A DNA stretch of 64,000 nucleotides from Sugiyamaella lignohabitans. Taxonomy: Eukaryota > Ascomycota > Dipodascomycetes > Dipodascales > Trichomonascaceae. The translations under genes and the position numbers were made by a program. Below are positions 55,642 through 64,000 of the stretch, piece after piece (position 1 is the first letter of the stretch; every line of letters starts with the position of its first letter). The DNA is taken from contig NC_031673.1 in assembly GCF_001640025.1 (NCBI RefSeq), forward strand, positions 1 through 64,000. Reading direction: 5' to 3'. Under the pieces are notes generated by a model that saw nothing but the letters and a program-made list of their open reading frames with translations, ran no database searches and was not told the origin of the DNA.

Positions 55642-55779
55642 GCCTCCGGCGGCTGGGGCTCCGCCCCAGACCCTGGGTGTGCTCCGCTTCGCGGAGCGGC
55701 TTGGGGGACCCCAGTGAAACGACTCGAGCGAAGCGAGAGGAGCCACGGGGTCTGGGGCAGAGCCCCAGCCGCCGGAGGC
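55642..55779. repeat. GC element pair E15, inverted
   Basis: Same design as E14: left hairpin B GCTCCGC-TTC-GCGGAGC, right CTCGAG type. Loops TCC and TCT. The spacer between monomers also matches E14 in its last bases (GAAACGACTCGAG), so E14 and E15 are recent duplicates as units. Confidence 0.92.
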
Positions 55780-56211
55780 ACACTCCCCACCCGTGTACCG
55801 AGGTCGGTGGGGACGAGCCGACTGCCGATTGGTAAGGGAGACCAGTCGGAGGGCGACAGCGAGCGGTTTCGGTGGGTCTGAGACAGCAGGACCGGTGTGT
55901 TTGGCGTGGATGCGTTGCATCACGAACTGGCTGGGACGCACCTGGCCAGCAGATACTGCCGGTGCCGCGACGCAATGTGGGGGAGGAGGGGGCAGGACTA
56001 GCAAACGCTAGCCAACAAGTGACAGGCCCCCGAGGGAGACCACTCGATTTCAACATTCAGGCCGCCGACGTGGCTATTGTCTGAAAAAAAAAGAGATCGG
56101 TCGCTCGGCATACCCTGACATGCATAAGCGTATCCTAAAAAAATAGGATATGCCACCGGTGCAGATGTTACAGATCTGATCAGATACAAAATTTAATTTC
56201 CAGCGGCCACC
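55780..56211. other. GC-rich gene-free stretch
   Basis: Continues the GC-rich segment, ending abruptly in AT-rich DNA at about 56080. No gene recognised. Confidence 0.4.
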
Positions 56212-56262
56212 GCTCGCGAAGCGAGCACAACCCGGTCTGGGCGGAGCCCAGCCGCCGGAGGC
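56212..56262 (-). repeat. GC element E16, shortened single copy
   Basis: Hairpin A here is CTGGGC-GGA-GCCCAG (plus strand): each arm has lost one base, keeping a perfect stem. Hairpin B is GCTCGC-GAA-GCGAGC. Confidence 0.9.
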
Positions 56263-56593
56263 ATGCCCACTCCCTCCTCTCCCCTCCTCCATCACCTCAA
56301 CCCACTCATTTCGCCGTCAAAACCACCACACATCAAAACCAACGACCCCTGAGCTGCTACCCCCCCAAAAAACAGCGGCCCTAACCCCGGTCATTTTATT
56401 CAATTCATTTGGGCCGATCGGCAGTTTTGCTTCTTGACGTGCAGTGGCTATCCCGGAGATCCCGGTTAGGGCAAACTGCCCAAAACCGCAGCCACCCAAC
56501 TCTCACACAAATTAGACTCGATGCAGAAGCACACAGCAGCGACGTGACCTCTGGGCCGCCTGGAGGTCACTGGGGGGAGAGGGTCTGCTGGGT
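56263..56593. other. Gene-free stretch
   Basis: No gene recognised between elements E16 and E17. Confidence 0.4.
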
Positions 56594-56653
56594 CTGCCCC
56601 CGGCGGCTGGGGCTCTGCCTCCGACCCGGTGGTTGGTTGCTTCGCAAGCAATT
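56594..56653 (+). repeat. GC element E17, degenerate single copy
   Basis: TGCCCCCGGCGGCTGGGGC is recognisable, but the right arm of hairpin A is changed (GCCTCCG). Hairpin B is TTGC-TTC-GCAA with flanking pairs. This is the most decayed copy. Confidence 0.7.
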
Positions 56654-56746
56654 GCTAGGGGGGGGGGGGAGAACGGAGGTTTTCGAGCTGGGGTGGTGGT
56701 CCAATGACAGCTGACACAGACCTTGTTTGACCAGCGACCCGAAGTC

Positions 56747-56800
56747 GCTCGCGAAGCGAGCACAACCAGGGTCTGGGGCGGAGCCCCAGCCGCCGGAGGC
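56747..56800 (-). repeat. GC element E18, single
   Basis: Loop TCC, linker CAACCAGGGT (plus strand), hairpin B GCTCGC-GAA-GCGAGC. Confidence 0.92.
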
Positions 56801-56846
56801 AGGTCACACACCCCTCAGTCCCAGTCCCGGTCCAGTTCCCCCCACC

Positions 56847-56900
56847 GCTCGCGAAGCGAGCACAGCCAGGGTCTGGGGCGGAGCCCCAGCCGCCGGAGGC
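56847..56900 (-). repeat. GC element E19, single
   Basis: Nearly identical to E18 (one difference, CAGCCAGGGT in the linker) and 46 bp from it in the same orientation, so a local duplication is likely. Confidence 0.92.
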
Positions 56901-58233
56901 ACGAGGGCCAACTCCCCCAGCCAAGACTCCCAGCCCCAGGCCACGGCCAAGCCCCCCAAGCCCCAAGCCCCAAGCCACATCAGGAGGAGCAGGGCGGTGG
57001 TGAGTTGGGTGAGTTGGGTGTATGGTACCCTTACATCGCACATGCCTCGCAGAAAGAAGTGCTGCACCTGTCGACAGCTGGTACAGGCTAGTACAGGCCG
57101 GAGGTACAGGCAAGGTAGTACAGGGAGCAGGGAGCTACAGCCTGTTAAAAATAAAGTTATACTTTTCTCGTGTGGTCCAAAACCCCAATCCTATAACTAA
57201 CTCATCTTCCCCAGAATTCACTTTAACGAGAAGTAAGAACAACAGAACGCTTGACTGCACCTACGCCGCCAGCCTGCCCCGGTGCTTGTATTATTAACCA
57301 CATTCCATATACGCCAAAGTTTGTTCGACACCAGCCAAACAAGCGGAAAAAAATATTAATTTAATTAATTAAATCTTTTTCCCGCTGGCTATCACGGGTC
57401 GGTATTTGCACAAACCCGTTACTGATTTGCAGGGAAATAGGTCTGGAGAAACCAGTACTGAGGGAACAAAACGTAAAAGACGCACGATCCGTTGCTACCT
57501 AAACTCGACCCTCCAGTCGTTGAATTAACAACATACTTTTTTACAGGTTCCAGTGCTGTCAAGAGGATCTCGTTGGGTTTTTTTATAATACCTTTTTGGC
57601 GACATTTTTTGAATACCTTTTTTGGATAGCTTTTGGAGATTCATTGGTGACCAAAGCGCCCGTTGAAGACCATTTTTGGCGGTTCACAGGATACCTTTTG
57701 AGATTCATTGGTTAGTCATTGAATATTCAGTGTTTAATCTGAGAATATTGGTTATTCATAGGTTAATCTGTTGATATTCATTGGCTGTTTGGTAACTCTG
57801 AGATTGGGTCTGGTATTTCGGGTGACTGACCATCAGATTGACCTAGCCAATACCAGTTCACCGCACTTTTTTGGCACCACTGACCAGTTCCTCGCAGCTG
57901 TTGTCTGTGGATTGCTTTTTGAGATACTTTTCTTTTGATTTTGTTCTGGCGTTGTATCAGACTGACTAACATCTCTGATATCCAAGTGGAACAAACCAGC
58001 CAGATCCACTCGCTGGCCACTAACTGGCTACAGAGCCGATAATCGATCGAATCGTGCGACAGTCTAGTTCTACAGGTTTTTGTAGGGTACAGGGATTTTT
58101 GTTTGCGAATCTCAAACCGTGTACTCGAACGAACTGCCTAGACCATTAACAGTCGCCCGTTGTCCACCGTCATCCCGGACCGCACCGGAAGAATCACCAC
58201 GATCACGACACCATTGCCACTGGCGACTGATTT
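56901..58233. other. Intergenic and 5' leader of the zinc-finger gene
   Basis: No gene recognised. From about 57560 to 57790 the DNA carries loose repeats of GGATACCTTTT and GATTCATTGGT type. The exon before the intron at 58234 has no ATG from about 58080 on and is taken as 5' untranslated leader. Confidence 0.45.
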
Positions 58234-58257
58234 GTAAGTACGCGCTGGAGGGGGCAT

Positions 58258-58394
58258 GCCTCCGGCGGCTGGGGCTGCGCCCCAGACCCCACTGCTCCTC
58301 TCGCTGCGCTCGAGTCGTTACGTCTCGGGCCCCCAGCAGCTCCGCGAAGCGGAGCACAACCAGGGTCTGGGGCGGAGCCCCAGCCGCCGGAGGC
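58258..58394. repeat. GC element pair E20, in the 5'-UTR intron
   Basis: Inverted pair, loops TGC and TCC. Left hairpin B is CTCGAG type; right is GCTCCGC-GAA-GCGGAGC type. It begins 24 bp after the donor, the same distance as E6 in DPM3. Confidence 0.92.
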
Positions 58395-58423
58395 AGAACC
58401 CACCTCCCCCACAAATTTCACCC

Positions 58424-58475
58424 GCTCGCGAAGCGAGCACCCGGGGTCTGGGGCAGCGCCCCAGCTGCCGGAGGC
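58424..58475 (-). repeat. GC element E21, in the same intron
   Basis: Single reverse monomer, loop GCT, hairpin B GCTCGC-GAA-GCGAGC; CCAGCTGCCGG replaces CCAGCCGCCGG. It ends 35 bp before the acceptor. Confidence 0.9.
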
Positions 58476-58517
58476 ACGCTTGACACCAGTACTAACAGCA
58501 GCAACTACAGGTTTCTT

Positions 58518-58541
58518 ATGGATTTAGACAGCCTGGTTTAA
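58518..58541 (+). promoter_or_regulatory. Upstream ORF of seven codons
   Basis: ATG GAT TTA GAC AGC CTG GTT TAA lies in the spliced leader, seven bases into exon 2, and ends 35 bp before the main ATG. It could reduce or regulate translation of the transcription factor. Confidence 0.5.
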
Positions 58542-58576
58542 CACAGTTTGTGCTCCACGGACCCTTGTCTCATTCC

Positions 58577-61500
58577 ATGGATATGTCAGTAGATGTTGGA
58601 GTTGGGCGTTCCGACCCAGCGACTGCGGCAGCGGCAGCGGCTTCGGTCTCGGCAACGGCAGCCTCGACAGCCGGTGCCAGTAGCGGGTCGCGCAGGCCGA
58701 CTGAACCTATTCCGGCCAAATCGGCCCAGGTAAAGACCGATAAACCTCGTCCTCACGTGTGTGCCACCTGTACTAGGTCGTTTGCCCGGCTCGAGCATCT
58801 GAAACGCCATGAACGGTCTCATACGAAGGAAAAACCTTTTCAGTGCCCGGTTTGCGAGCGGTGTTTTGCCCGTCGTGACCTGCTGTTAAGGCATAAACAA
58901 AAACTGCATGCATCTTTTGAACCAGGGAGGTCGAATAGTACCGGTGGAACTTCGACGGTAGGTGGTGGAATCGGCGTTGGTGGCCCTCGTGGAGGCACCA
59001 AACGCAAATCTTCTTCCGTCAGTTCTGCTTCGGCAGCGGCAGCAGCTGTATCAGCAGCAACTGCTCGTGGCTTAGGTGGTATTAATTCCATGGTCGTTAA
59101 TTCGTCTCCTTCTTCAGCACCTCGTTCGGCTAGTCTGGGGTTTGATGCTAACAGCAATGGCCATGTTTCTACAGCTCCTTATTCGAATTTACTGAAAAGT
59201 CAGCTGGGTGGGATTAATGGGGGCCGTCCACATGATACTTCAGCTTCTGGTAATGGTACTAGTACGAACAGTAGCAGTAGCGGCTCTGGTAGTGCTGTTA
59301 GTAGCACGTCTCCATTTTCAGCATTCAATGGACGACCACGGCCAGCATCGTTTTCTGCTGCTTCTGCATCCTCTTATTCAAAGTATAAAGACATTGAAGT
59401 GCTCAACAGTCAAATGTACCCTTCAGCACCTCCAGAAGTTGGGTTTTCGACTCCACAGCTCCTTCCTGCATCGCTAGGGAACCTCGACATCCCTCTCGAA
59501 GACTTGTTTGATTCTGATCCATTATTTATTAACCCCCAGTTGCTGGGCCAAGAGGACAAGAACGACGGTGGTTCTGGCCAACCCGGCCAGTCTGGTCAAG
59601 CGCATGGTCAGACTACTGGCCAGTCTTCTGGTCAGCAATCTGGCCAATACGACCCACAACAGCAGCAACAACAACAGCAGCATCAGCAGCAACAGCAACA
59701 GCAGCAACAGCATACTCCATCAATGGGACCATTAGATTCGGCGACTGGAGCCATGTCACAAACACCACAGCAGCAGCAGCAACAGCAGGGACAGATGCAA
59801 CTGTCTACACCAACGCAGTCTCATGGACAAGATGCTGGATCTAACCATCAACCACAGCAAGGACAGGGTCAAATTCACAACTTTTTACAACAGCATGCAG
59901 CCAACCAAGCATTCAATGAGTCTTTATACACGGCAGATACGAGGAGCTCGATTTCGTCAAATTATAAACTGGAAGAAGATCTGAGTCCAAACAGTGTACT
60001 GGCCATGGAACATGACGATTTTTCGTGGATGCCACCTTCATCGGACAATTACGGCCGTCCTACACCACAAAGCATTCTCAATTCCAGTTCGTTTTCCCCA
60101 CCTCCAAATTCGAGCAATAATAACTATCATTTATCTGGCATGAACGTGGCGAATTCCGAGTCTCCACTTTCATTAGTAGGTGGTAATGGACAGGTGAATC
60201 TAAGTCCTAATGAAGGTAGTGGTCATATGAATAGTGACTTCGACCATCACATGTCTCCAGGTATTCATGAAGATATGCGAGATCACAAGGCATTTTCACT
60301 TCACATTGATGGCATGGACTTCTGGAACAATAACAACGGCATTAATAACAGTCAATCCAGTTTCGACGAGAATACTCTTAATCTCAATGGAGGCAACATT
60401 ACTGGAATGGGTATGCGAGTCAATCGAGGCCAAGTCATCACTCCTCAACTGAGACTGCATATTCTCGCTACCCTTTCCACACCTACCCCATTTTCCTCGT
60501 CACAATCGCCACAGTTACCGTCGACTCTCGAACTGCAGAGATACATTAATTCATACACGGAAAACTTTGGCAAGCATATGCCATTTTTGCATCACTCTTT
60601 AGAGTTTACCCCTGACAATGTTCCTCTAGCTTTGGGCATGGCTGCCATTGGTGCGTTGTATACCTTCGAGCATGCCAGCTCGAGCAACATTTTTGAAATA
60701 TCTAGAAGCTGCATTCATGTTTATTTGGAGAGCAGGAGAGAGAAACGAGGGTCTGGCGATTCCGATGGGTTCAATTCCAACAAATCTACTCCAATATGGC
60801 TGGTCCAGGCTCTTGTATTGGGAATTATTTATGGTCTGTTTAGTGGTGAACCATTGGCAAATGAAATTGCCGTAGCCCAGGCCAACGCTGTTATTTCGCT
60901 TGCAAAGTCTGCTGGTCTTCATCTTCCACCATCAAAATATATTCAACAACCGTCACCAGATTTGGAAAATGCTCATATCGAGGAGAAGTGGAGATATTTC
61001 ATTGCTGCCCAAGAACGAATTCGTACCATGCACGTCGTTCACATGATCTCTTGTCTATTGGCAACATCGTACAATGTAGTATCATCGTTGAAAAATGAGG
61101 ATATGAAATGCGGTTCTCCATGCGACGAGTCACTATGGACATCTACTTCTTCCTCGGAATGGTGGGAAACGATATCCAAAAAGGGCTTGGAAGATATCAA
61201 TCCTCAGCAATACTTTGAAGGCCCCAACTTCAACGACTACCTCCAACAATTACTGCAGAAAAATACCCTGGTAGGAAAAATCCCTCAGTTCACCCTGCTA
61301 TCATTATTATACGCCGTTCATTATGAAATCTACCAGAGACGACATACCCATGACAGCTATATCCTTAATAACCGAGTAACGCCTAGTCAGCATGAGATCA
61401 CATGGCTGGAATCTCAAAAGCTCAATATAGAGTCCATATTACGTGCTTGGGAAACCACTTGGTCTTTATCGCCATTAGCATCGTTAAGTCCTAGCAGCCA

Positions 61501-62152
61501 ATATGGTCCTTTAATGTCGGACGCCATTCCTCTATCATCTCTAGCCCATGTACGGGTTTATGTTAATCTTTCCAAAGTCAAGGAAGCTTTTTGGAAACGC
61601 GACTTTAATGCCATGAACCATGAGCTCGATAATCTTGCTGTACCGACTTATTACGAGTCTGTCACTAACGGCTCACCAAGTAGTCCTCATAAGTTTGATG
61701 GTTTGCTAGAAGCTGCGTCATATGCCGCAGATGCTATTTCGTTATGGGAGAAGCATTCAATTAAATGGACTCTCGAAACAACTGCCAGTCAGACCTTTAT
61801 TCACACGCTTGTATCTCTTTTCGACTGTGGTCTGGCGGTTTCCGAGTTTATTCACCGCCTAGAAATTAAGCCTCAGCATGAATGGAGTGAAGATGAGACT
61901 ATGCTTGTCAATCGAATAGGTAAAATCTTTTATCGAGTGTTGGATGTTGTGGGTCATGATTCACTAGATCCCAATGATACATGGGCTCGTCCATTAAATG
62001 AAGATGGAACTCTCACCCGTCCTGGCAAACTCAGTGTTCTCACCTTATTAATAGTTGCCAAAATGCTTTGTAAAGCATACATCTGGCCTTTTGCCTTGGT
62101 AATGGGCGATGCTCTTCAATTCCGAAGCCGTCACTTGAGTGCATTTGCCTAA
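58577..62152 (+). CDS. C2H2 zinc-finger transcription factor, RSF2/ADR1/Klf1 type
   Basis: 1191 residues from ATG 58577; the frame is open further upstream but without an ATG. Two adjacent C2H2 fingers (about residues 61-113: [23 protein letters not shown] and [24 protein letters not shown], each shown here as one finger) match Adr1/Rsf2/Tda9 fingers. Ser/Gly/Asn-rich and poly-Gln tracts follow (about 357-382 and 396-405). A fungal-specific transcription factor middle domain lies at about 640-1000, which Rsf2-type proteins have. This family controls growth on glycerol, ethanol and other non-fermentable carbon or stationary-phase functions. The specific paralogue is not resolved. Confidence 0.85.
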   Translation: MDMSVDVGVGRSDPATAAAAAASVSATAASTAGASSGSRRPTEPIPAKSAQVKTDKPRPHVCATCTRSFARLEHLKRHERSHTKEKPFQCPVCERCFARRDLLLRHKQKLHASFEPGRSNSTGGTSTVGGGIGVGGPRGGTKRKSSSVSSASAAAAAVSAATARGLGGINSMVVNSSPSSAPRSASLGFDANSNGHVSTAPYSNLLKSQLGGINGGRPHDTSASGNGTSTNSSSSGSGSAVSSTSPFSAFNGRPRPASFSAASASSYSKYKDIEVLNSQMYPSAPPEVGFSTPQLLPASLGNLDIPLEDLFDSDPLFINPQLLGQEDKNDGGSGQPGQSGQAHGQTTGQSSGQQSGQYDPQQQQQQQQHQQQQQQQQQHTPSMGPLDSATGAMSQTPQQQQQQQGQMQLSTPTQSHGQDAGSNHQPQQGQGQIHNFLQQHAANQAFNESLYTADTRSSISSNYKLEEDLSPNSVLAMEHDDFSWMPPSSDNYGRPTPQSILNSSSFSPPPNSSNNNYHLSGMNVANSESPLSLVGGNGQVNLSPNEGSGHMNSDFDHHMSPGIHEDMRDHKAFSLHIDGMDFWNNNNGINNSQSSFDENTLNLNGGNITGMGMRVNRGQVITPQLRLHILATLSTPTPFSSSQSPQLPSTLELQRYINSYTENFGKHMPFLHHSLEFTPDNVPLALGMAAIGALYTFEHASSSNIFEISRSCIHVYLESRREKRGSGDSDGFNSNKSTPIWLVQALVLGIIYGLFSGEPLANEIAVAQANAVISLAKSAGLHLPPSKYIQQPSPDLENAHIEEKWRYFIAAQERIRTMHVVHMISCLLATSYNVVSSLKNEDMKCGSPCDESLWTSTSSSEWWETISKKGLEDINPQQYFEGPNFNDYLQQLLQKNTLVGKIPQFTLLSLLYAVHYEIYQRRHTHDSYILNNRVTPSQHEITWLESQKLNIESILRAWETTWSLSPLASLSPSSQYGPLMSDAIPLSSLAHVRVYVNLSKVKEAFWKRDFNAMNHELDNLAVPTYYESVTNGSPSSPHKFDGLLEAASYAADAISLWEKHSIKWTLETTASQTFIHTLVSLFDCGLAVSEFIHRLEIKPQHEWSEDETMLVNRIGKIFYRVLDVVGHDSLDPNDTWARPLNEDGTLTRPGKLSVLTLLIVAKMLCKAYIWPFALVMGDALQFRSRHLSAFA

Positions 62153-62321
62153 AAAAACATCCCTCACGTCTTATTTAAACCCACCGCTATGTTCTATATA
62201 CATTTATTGCCATGTGATACTTTAATTATGTTTGCTATTTCTAGCTATGTTGTGATGTCTGAACAATATATTATATTTAAGTTAAGAGTTTTACTGTATA
62301 TTGTATAATTTTTAATCGTCA

Positions 62322-64000
62322 TTAGACAGATTTCTTCAATACTTTAGTCCTATAAAAGGATTCCCATTCTCCAAGTTCCAAATCGCTGGGAAGGTTTGAT
62401 GCATCTCCCTTGGAAATGGCTTGGCTGATAGCATCGTTGATCTGAGTTGATGAGCGTTCAATATTACGAACAATCTCATTGTGTTTTTCGAATTCTTGCT
62501 TAATGGCGTTCTCTTTAACAACAACTCCCAAAAGTGTCGTATATCGAGTGGTGATTTGGTGTAGTCGACCGGCAGCAATAACCTTTGAAAGACACGTCGA
62601 TGCCAATCTTCCAATAATAACACAGCTCAAAACTTTGATGTCGTGCTCATCAGACAAACCACTACCAAGAACAACTTGGTCAAGTAACTCATCAATCATA
62701 CCAACTGATTGTAGACGTTCTGCATTCAGAGTGCTAACCAGAGTATAAATAGTTTCATAGGCAGTCTTTCTCAGCTCAAGTCCATTATCAACCTTGTGTT
62801 TAAATGGTCCCATTTGAACAGTATGAATAAGGCTAGTGTTGATTCTAGTCTCTCTGTATAACAAAGGCAGAAGACGGGCCAGATGAGGTAGTAGTAGGTG
62901 GGATTTGTTATGAATAGCAGATACAAGTGCACTGAGAGCAACTTGTCGAATTCCAGTATCGTCATCATCAACCAAGGCTAGGAAATCAGCAATAATTGGA
63001 CGTAACAAGTCATCATAGGTATCATGAGATTGACCAAAAGTGAATTTCACAGCCGATAATACAGTGACTCTAACCGAAGGTTTTTCTGATGCCAATTGAA
63101 CCTGAAGTTGAGGAAGGAATACTCTTGGATTAAGAATACTGAGTCTGCCTAAACACTCCGCCAGGATCAAGTCTCCACCACTTACCACACTAGCCTCAGC
63201 ATTTGGAACTATTCCCGCTGCTGCGGTTGACGCAGCAAGAGCGACCTTTCCGATACCAGACGACGAGACAGCATCGAGACTTGTGAACAAACTGTTCCAG
63301 ATATCATCTGAATAAGCTTCAACATCGGCAGTCTTGGCACCACTTACGATTTCACGAATAATCAATAAATGTAGATGAATGGTATTTGACCCAGCAGCCT
63401 TGAGCCTATTAAGCAAATCAGGCAGATAATTGTTAACATTGTTACTGATAATCAGGCCCAATGAGTTTGCAATGACAGTTTTAGTGATTTCATCACGCGC
63501 GTTATTATTGAGTTCGTCATAGAGTACTTCAAGAGATGTGGTGTATGGTAAAAGCTTACCAACATAACCGAGAACAAGAAGGGACCACTTAAGATCTTCA
63601 CCGTTTTGTGCAACAACAGTCTCAAAACTGGGGATCTTGTCAACCATCTGCCCTTCAGTAATAACCACTGCCAAAGCCTTTGCAGCAAGTTCGACATTCT
63701 GGTTCGTACCAATACTAGAACCAGCCGATGCAGAGGCCACATGTCGAGGTCTACAAAGCTCTTCATAAACAGCATTTAAAGCAGCAGCATCAGTACTGTG
63801 TTGAACAACGGCTGCTAATAATCCGAGAATCGAATCTGAAATTTGAACTGCAGTTTGAGAGCTTGTCTGGTTTATCGTTTGAATAGTGAATTCAGATGCC
63901 TCACTGACAGAGATAAATGGCACCAAGTTAGTCAATATCTTGCTAACTAAGTCTAAAGCTACTGCATCAGGACTAGATGTCAGAATAGACTTCCCATGAT
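62322..64000 (-). CDS. CAND1/TIP120-like HEAT-repeat protein, 5' part missing
   Basis: The frame is open from the stop at 62322 to the window end; only the last about 559 residues are present. Repeated HEAT helices are visible, and the C-terminal TIP120 block VQMGPFKHKVDNGLELRKTAYE is diagnostic of CAND1. A typical helical tail follows. CAND1 exchanges F-box substrate receptors on cullin-RING ubiquitin ligases. S. cerevisiae has only the divergent Lag2; this copy is closer to the canonical type. It is convergent with the zinc-finger gene over a 169-bp gap. Confidence 0.85.
   Translation of the reverse strand, partial: HGKSILTSSPDAVALDLVSKILTNLVPFISVSEASEFTIQTINQTSSQTAVQISDSILGLLAAVVQHSTDAAALNAVYEELCRPRHVASASAGSSIGTNQNVELAAKALAVVITEGQMVDKIPSFETVVAQNGEDLKWSLLVLGYVGKLLPYTTSLEVLYDELNNNARDEITKTVIANSLGLIISNNVNNYLPDLLNRLKAAGSNTIHLHLLIIREIVSGAKTADVEAYSDDIWNSLFTSLDAVSSSGIGKVALAASTAAAGIVPNAEASVVSGGDLILAECLGRLSILNPRVFLPQLQVQLASEKPSVRVTVLSAVKFTFGQSHDTYDDLLRPIIADFLALVDDDDTGIRQVALSALVSAIHNKSHLLLPHLARLLPLLYRETRINTSLIHTVQMGPFKHKVDNGLELRKTAYETIYTLVSTLNAERLQSVGMIDELLDQVVLGSGLSDEHDIKVLSCVIIGRLASTCLSKVIAAGRLHQITTRYTTLLGVVVKENAIKQEFEKHNEIVRNIERSSTQINDAISQAISKGDASNLPSDLELGEWESFYRTKVLKKSV

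Larger units (their letters stand above)
58234..58510 (+). other. 5'-UTR intron of the zinc-finger gene, filled with GC elements
   Basis: Donor GTAAGT at 58234, branch TACTAAC near 58491-58497, acceptor CAG at 58508-58510. The 277-nt intron contains three element monomers (E20 pair and E21), about 190 nt in total. Confidence 0.75.

Noticed and set aside
54155..57113. Long open frames (up to about 300 codons) on both strands in the GC-rich segment
   Set aside because: They are translations of the repeated GC elements (recurring RRLGLRPRP-like and PPAAGAPPQT-like strings) and appear in several frames and both strands; no independent protein features.

Overview
The window is nuclear DNA of an ascomycetous yeast (Saccharomycotina) outside Saccharomycetaceae. 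Several genes point this way: a subunit of respiratory complex I, a sphingolipid delta-4 desaturase, a two-domain allantoicase and an intact LINE retrotransposon. Many genes are split by short introns (about 60-380 nt) with GTAAGT/GTATGT-like donors and a CTAAC branch box usually within about 20 nt of the acceptor AG. That splicing style resembles Yarrowia and Dipodascales-type yeasts. The exact species cannot be read from the sequence.

Layout. 1-6055 is gene-poor: a cluster of short AT-rich hairpins, a decayed 3' fragment of the LINE, an intron-bearing tRNA-Lys(CUU) and a Ser/Ala/Thr-rich wall-type protein. 6056-10362 holds RLI1 (ABCE1), a complex I NDUFB10/PDSW-like subunit and the ER-junction protein Lunapark (LNP1). 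10593-15741 is a complete two-ORF LINE flanked by a 15-bp target-site duplication, followed by tRNA-Gln(UUG). 16659-23129 holds STR2 (cystathionine gamma-synthase), ATP18 (three exons, one of 30 nt), a WKF-domain RBP95-like gene, a doubtful small gene and DAL2 (allantoicase). 23335-24287 encodes a secreted precursor with 14 tandem Kex2-bounded copies of a peptide that resembles alpha-type mating pheromones; one base is missing in copy 6. 25250-33749 holds MNS1, a secreted M20 carboxypeptidase (three exons), a CTO1-like HAD phosphatase and POL4. 34588-46327 holds a secreted Ala/Pro-rich protein, SCS2 (VAP), MAP2 and DPM3 (divergent), a maltose-type sugar transporter, the DES1 desaturase and a small RCF/HIG1-like membrane protein. 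48199-64000 holds a cyclin T/K-type protein, a RAD9 checkpoint protein, an RSF2/ADR1-type C2H2 transcription factor, and the C-terminal part of CAND1, which runs off the window end.

The most unusual feature is a family of about 55-60 bp GC-rich double-hairpin elements, 32 monomers by my count. All lie between 31 and 58.5 kb and none is in the first 31 kb. They occur alone, as inverted pairs and as outward pairs. They sit in 3' flanks and intergenic DNA and inside introns of SCS2, DPM3 and the zinc-finger gene, but in no coding exon. The first hairpin keeps its stem while its three-base loop varies freely, and one copy has lost one base from each arm.

Functionally most genes are housekeeping: ribosome recycling, respiration, sulfur amino acid and purine-degradation metabolism, glycosylation, DNA repair and checkpoint, and membrane contact sites. 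CTO1, POL4 and the WKF gene are neighbours here and also in the YCR014C-YCR016W block of Saccharomyces cerevisiae.
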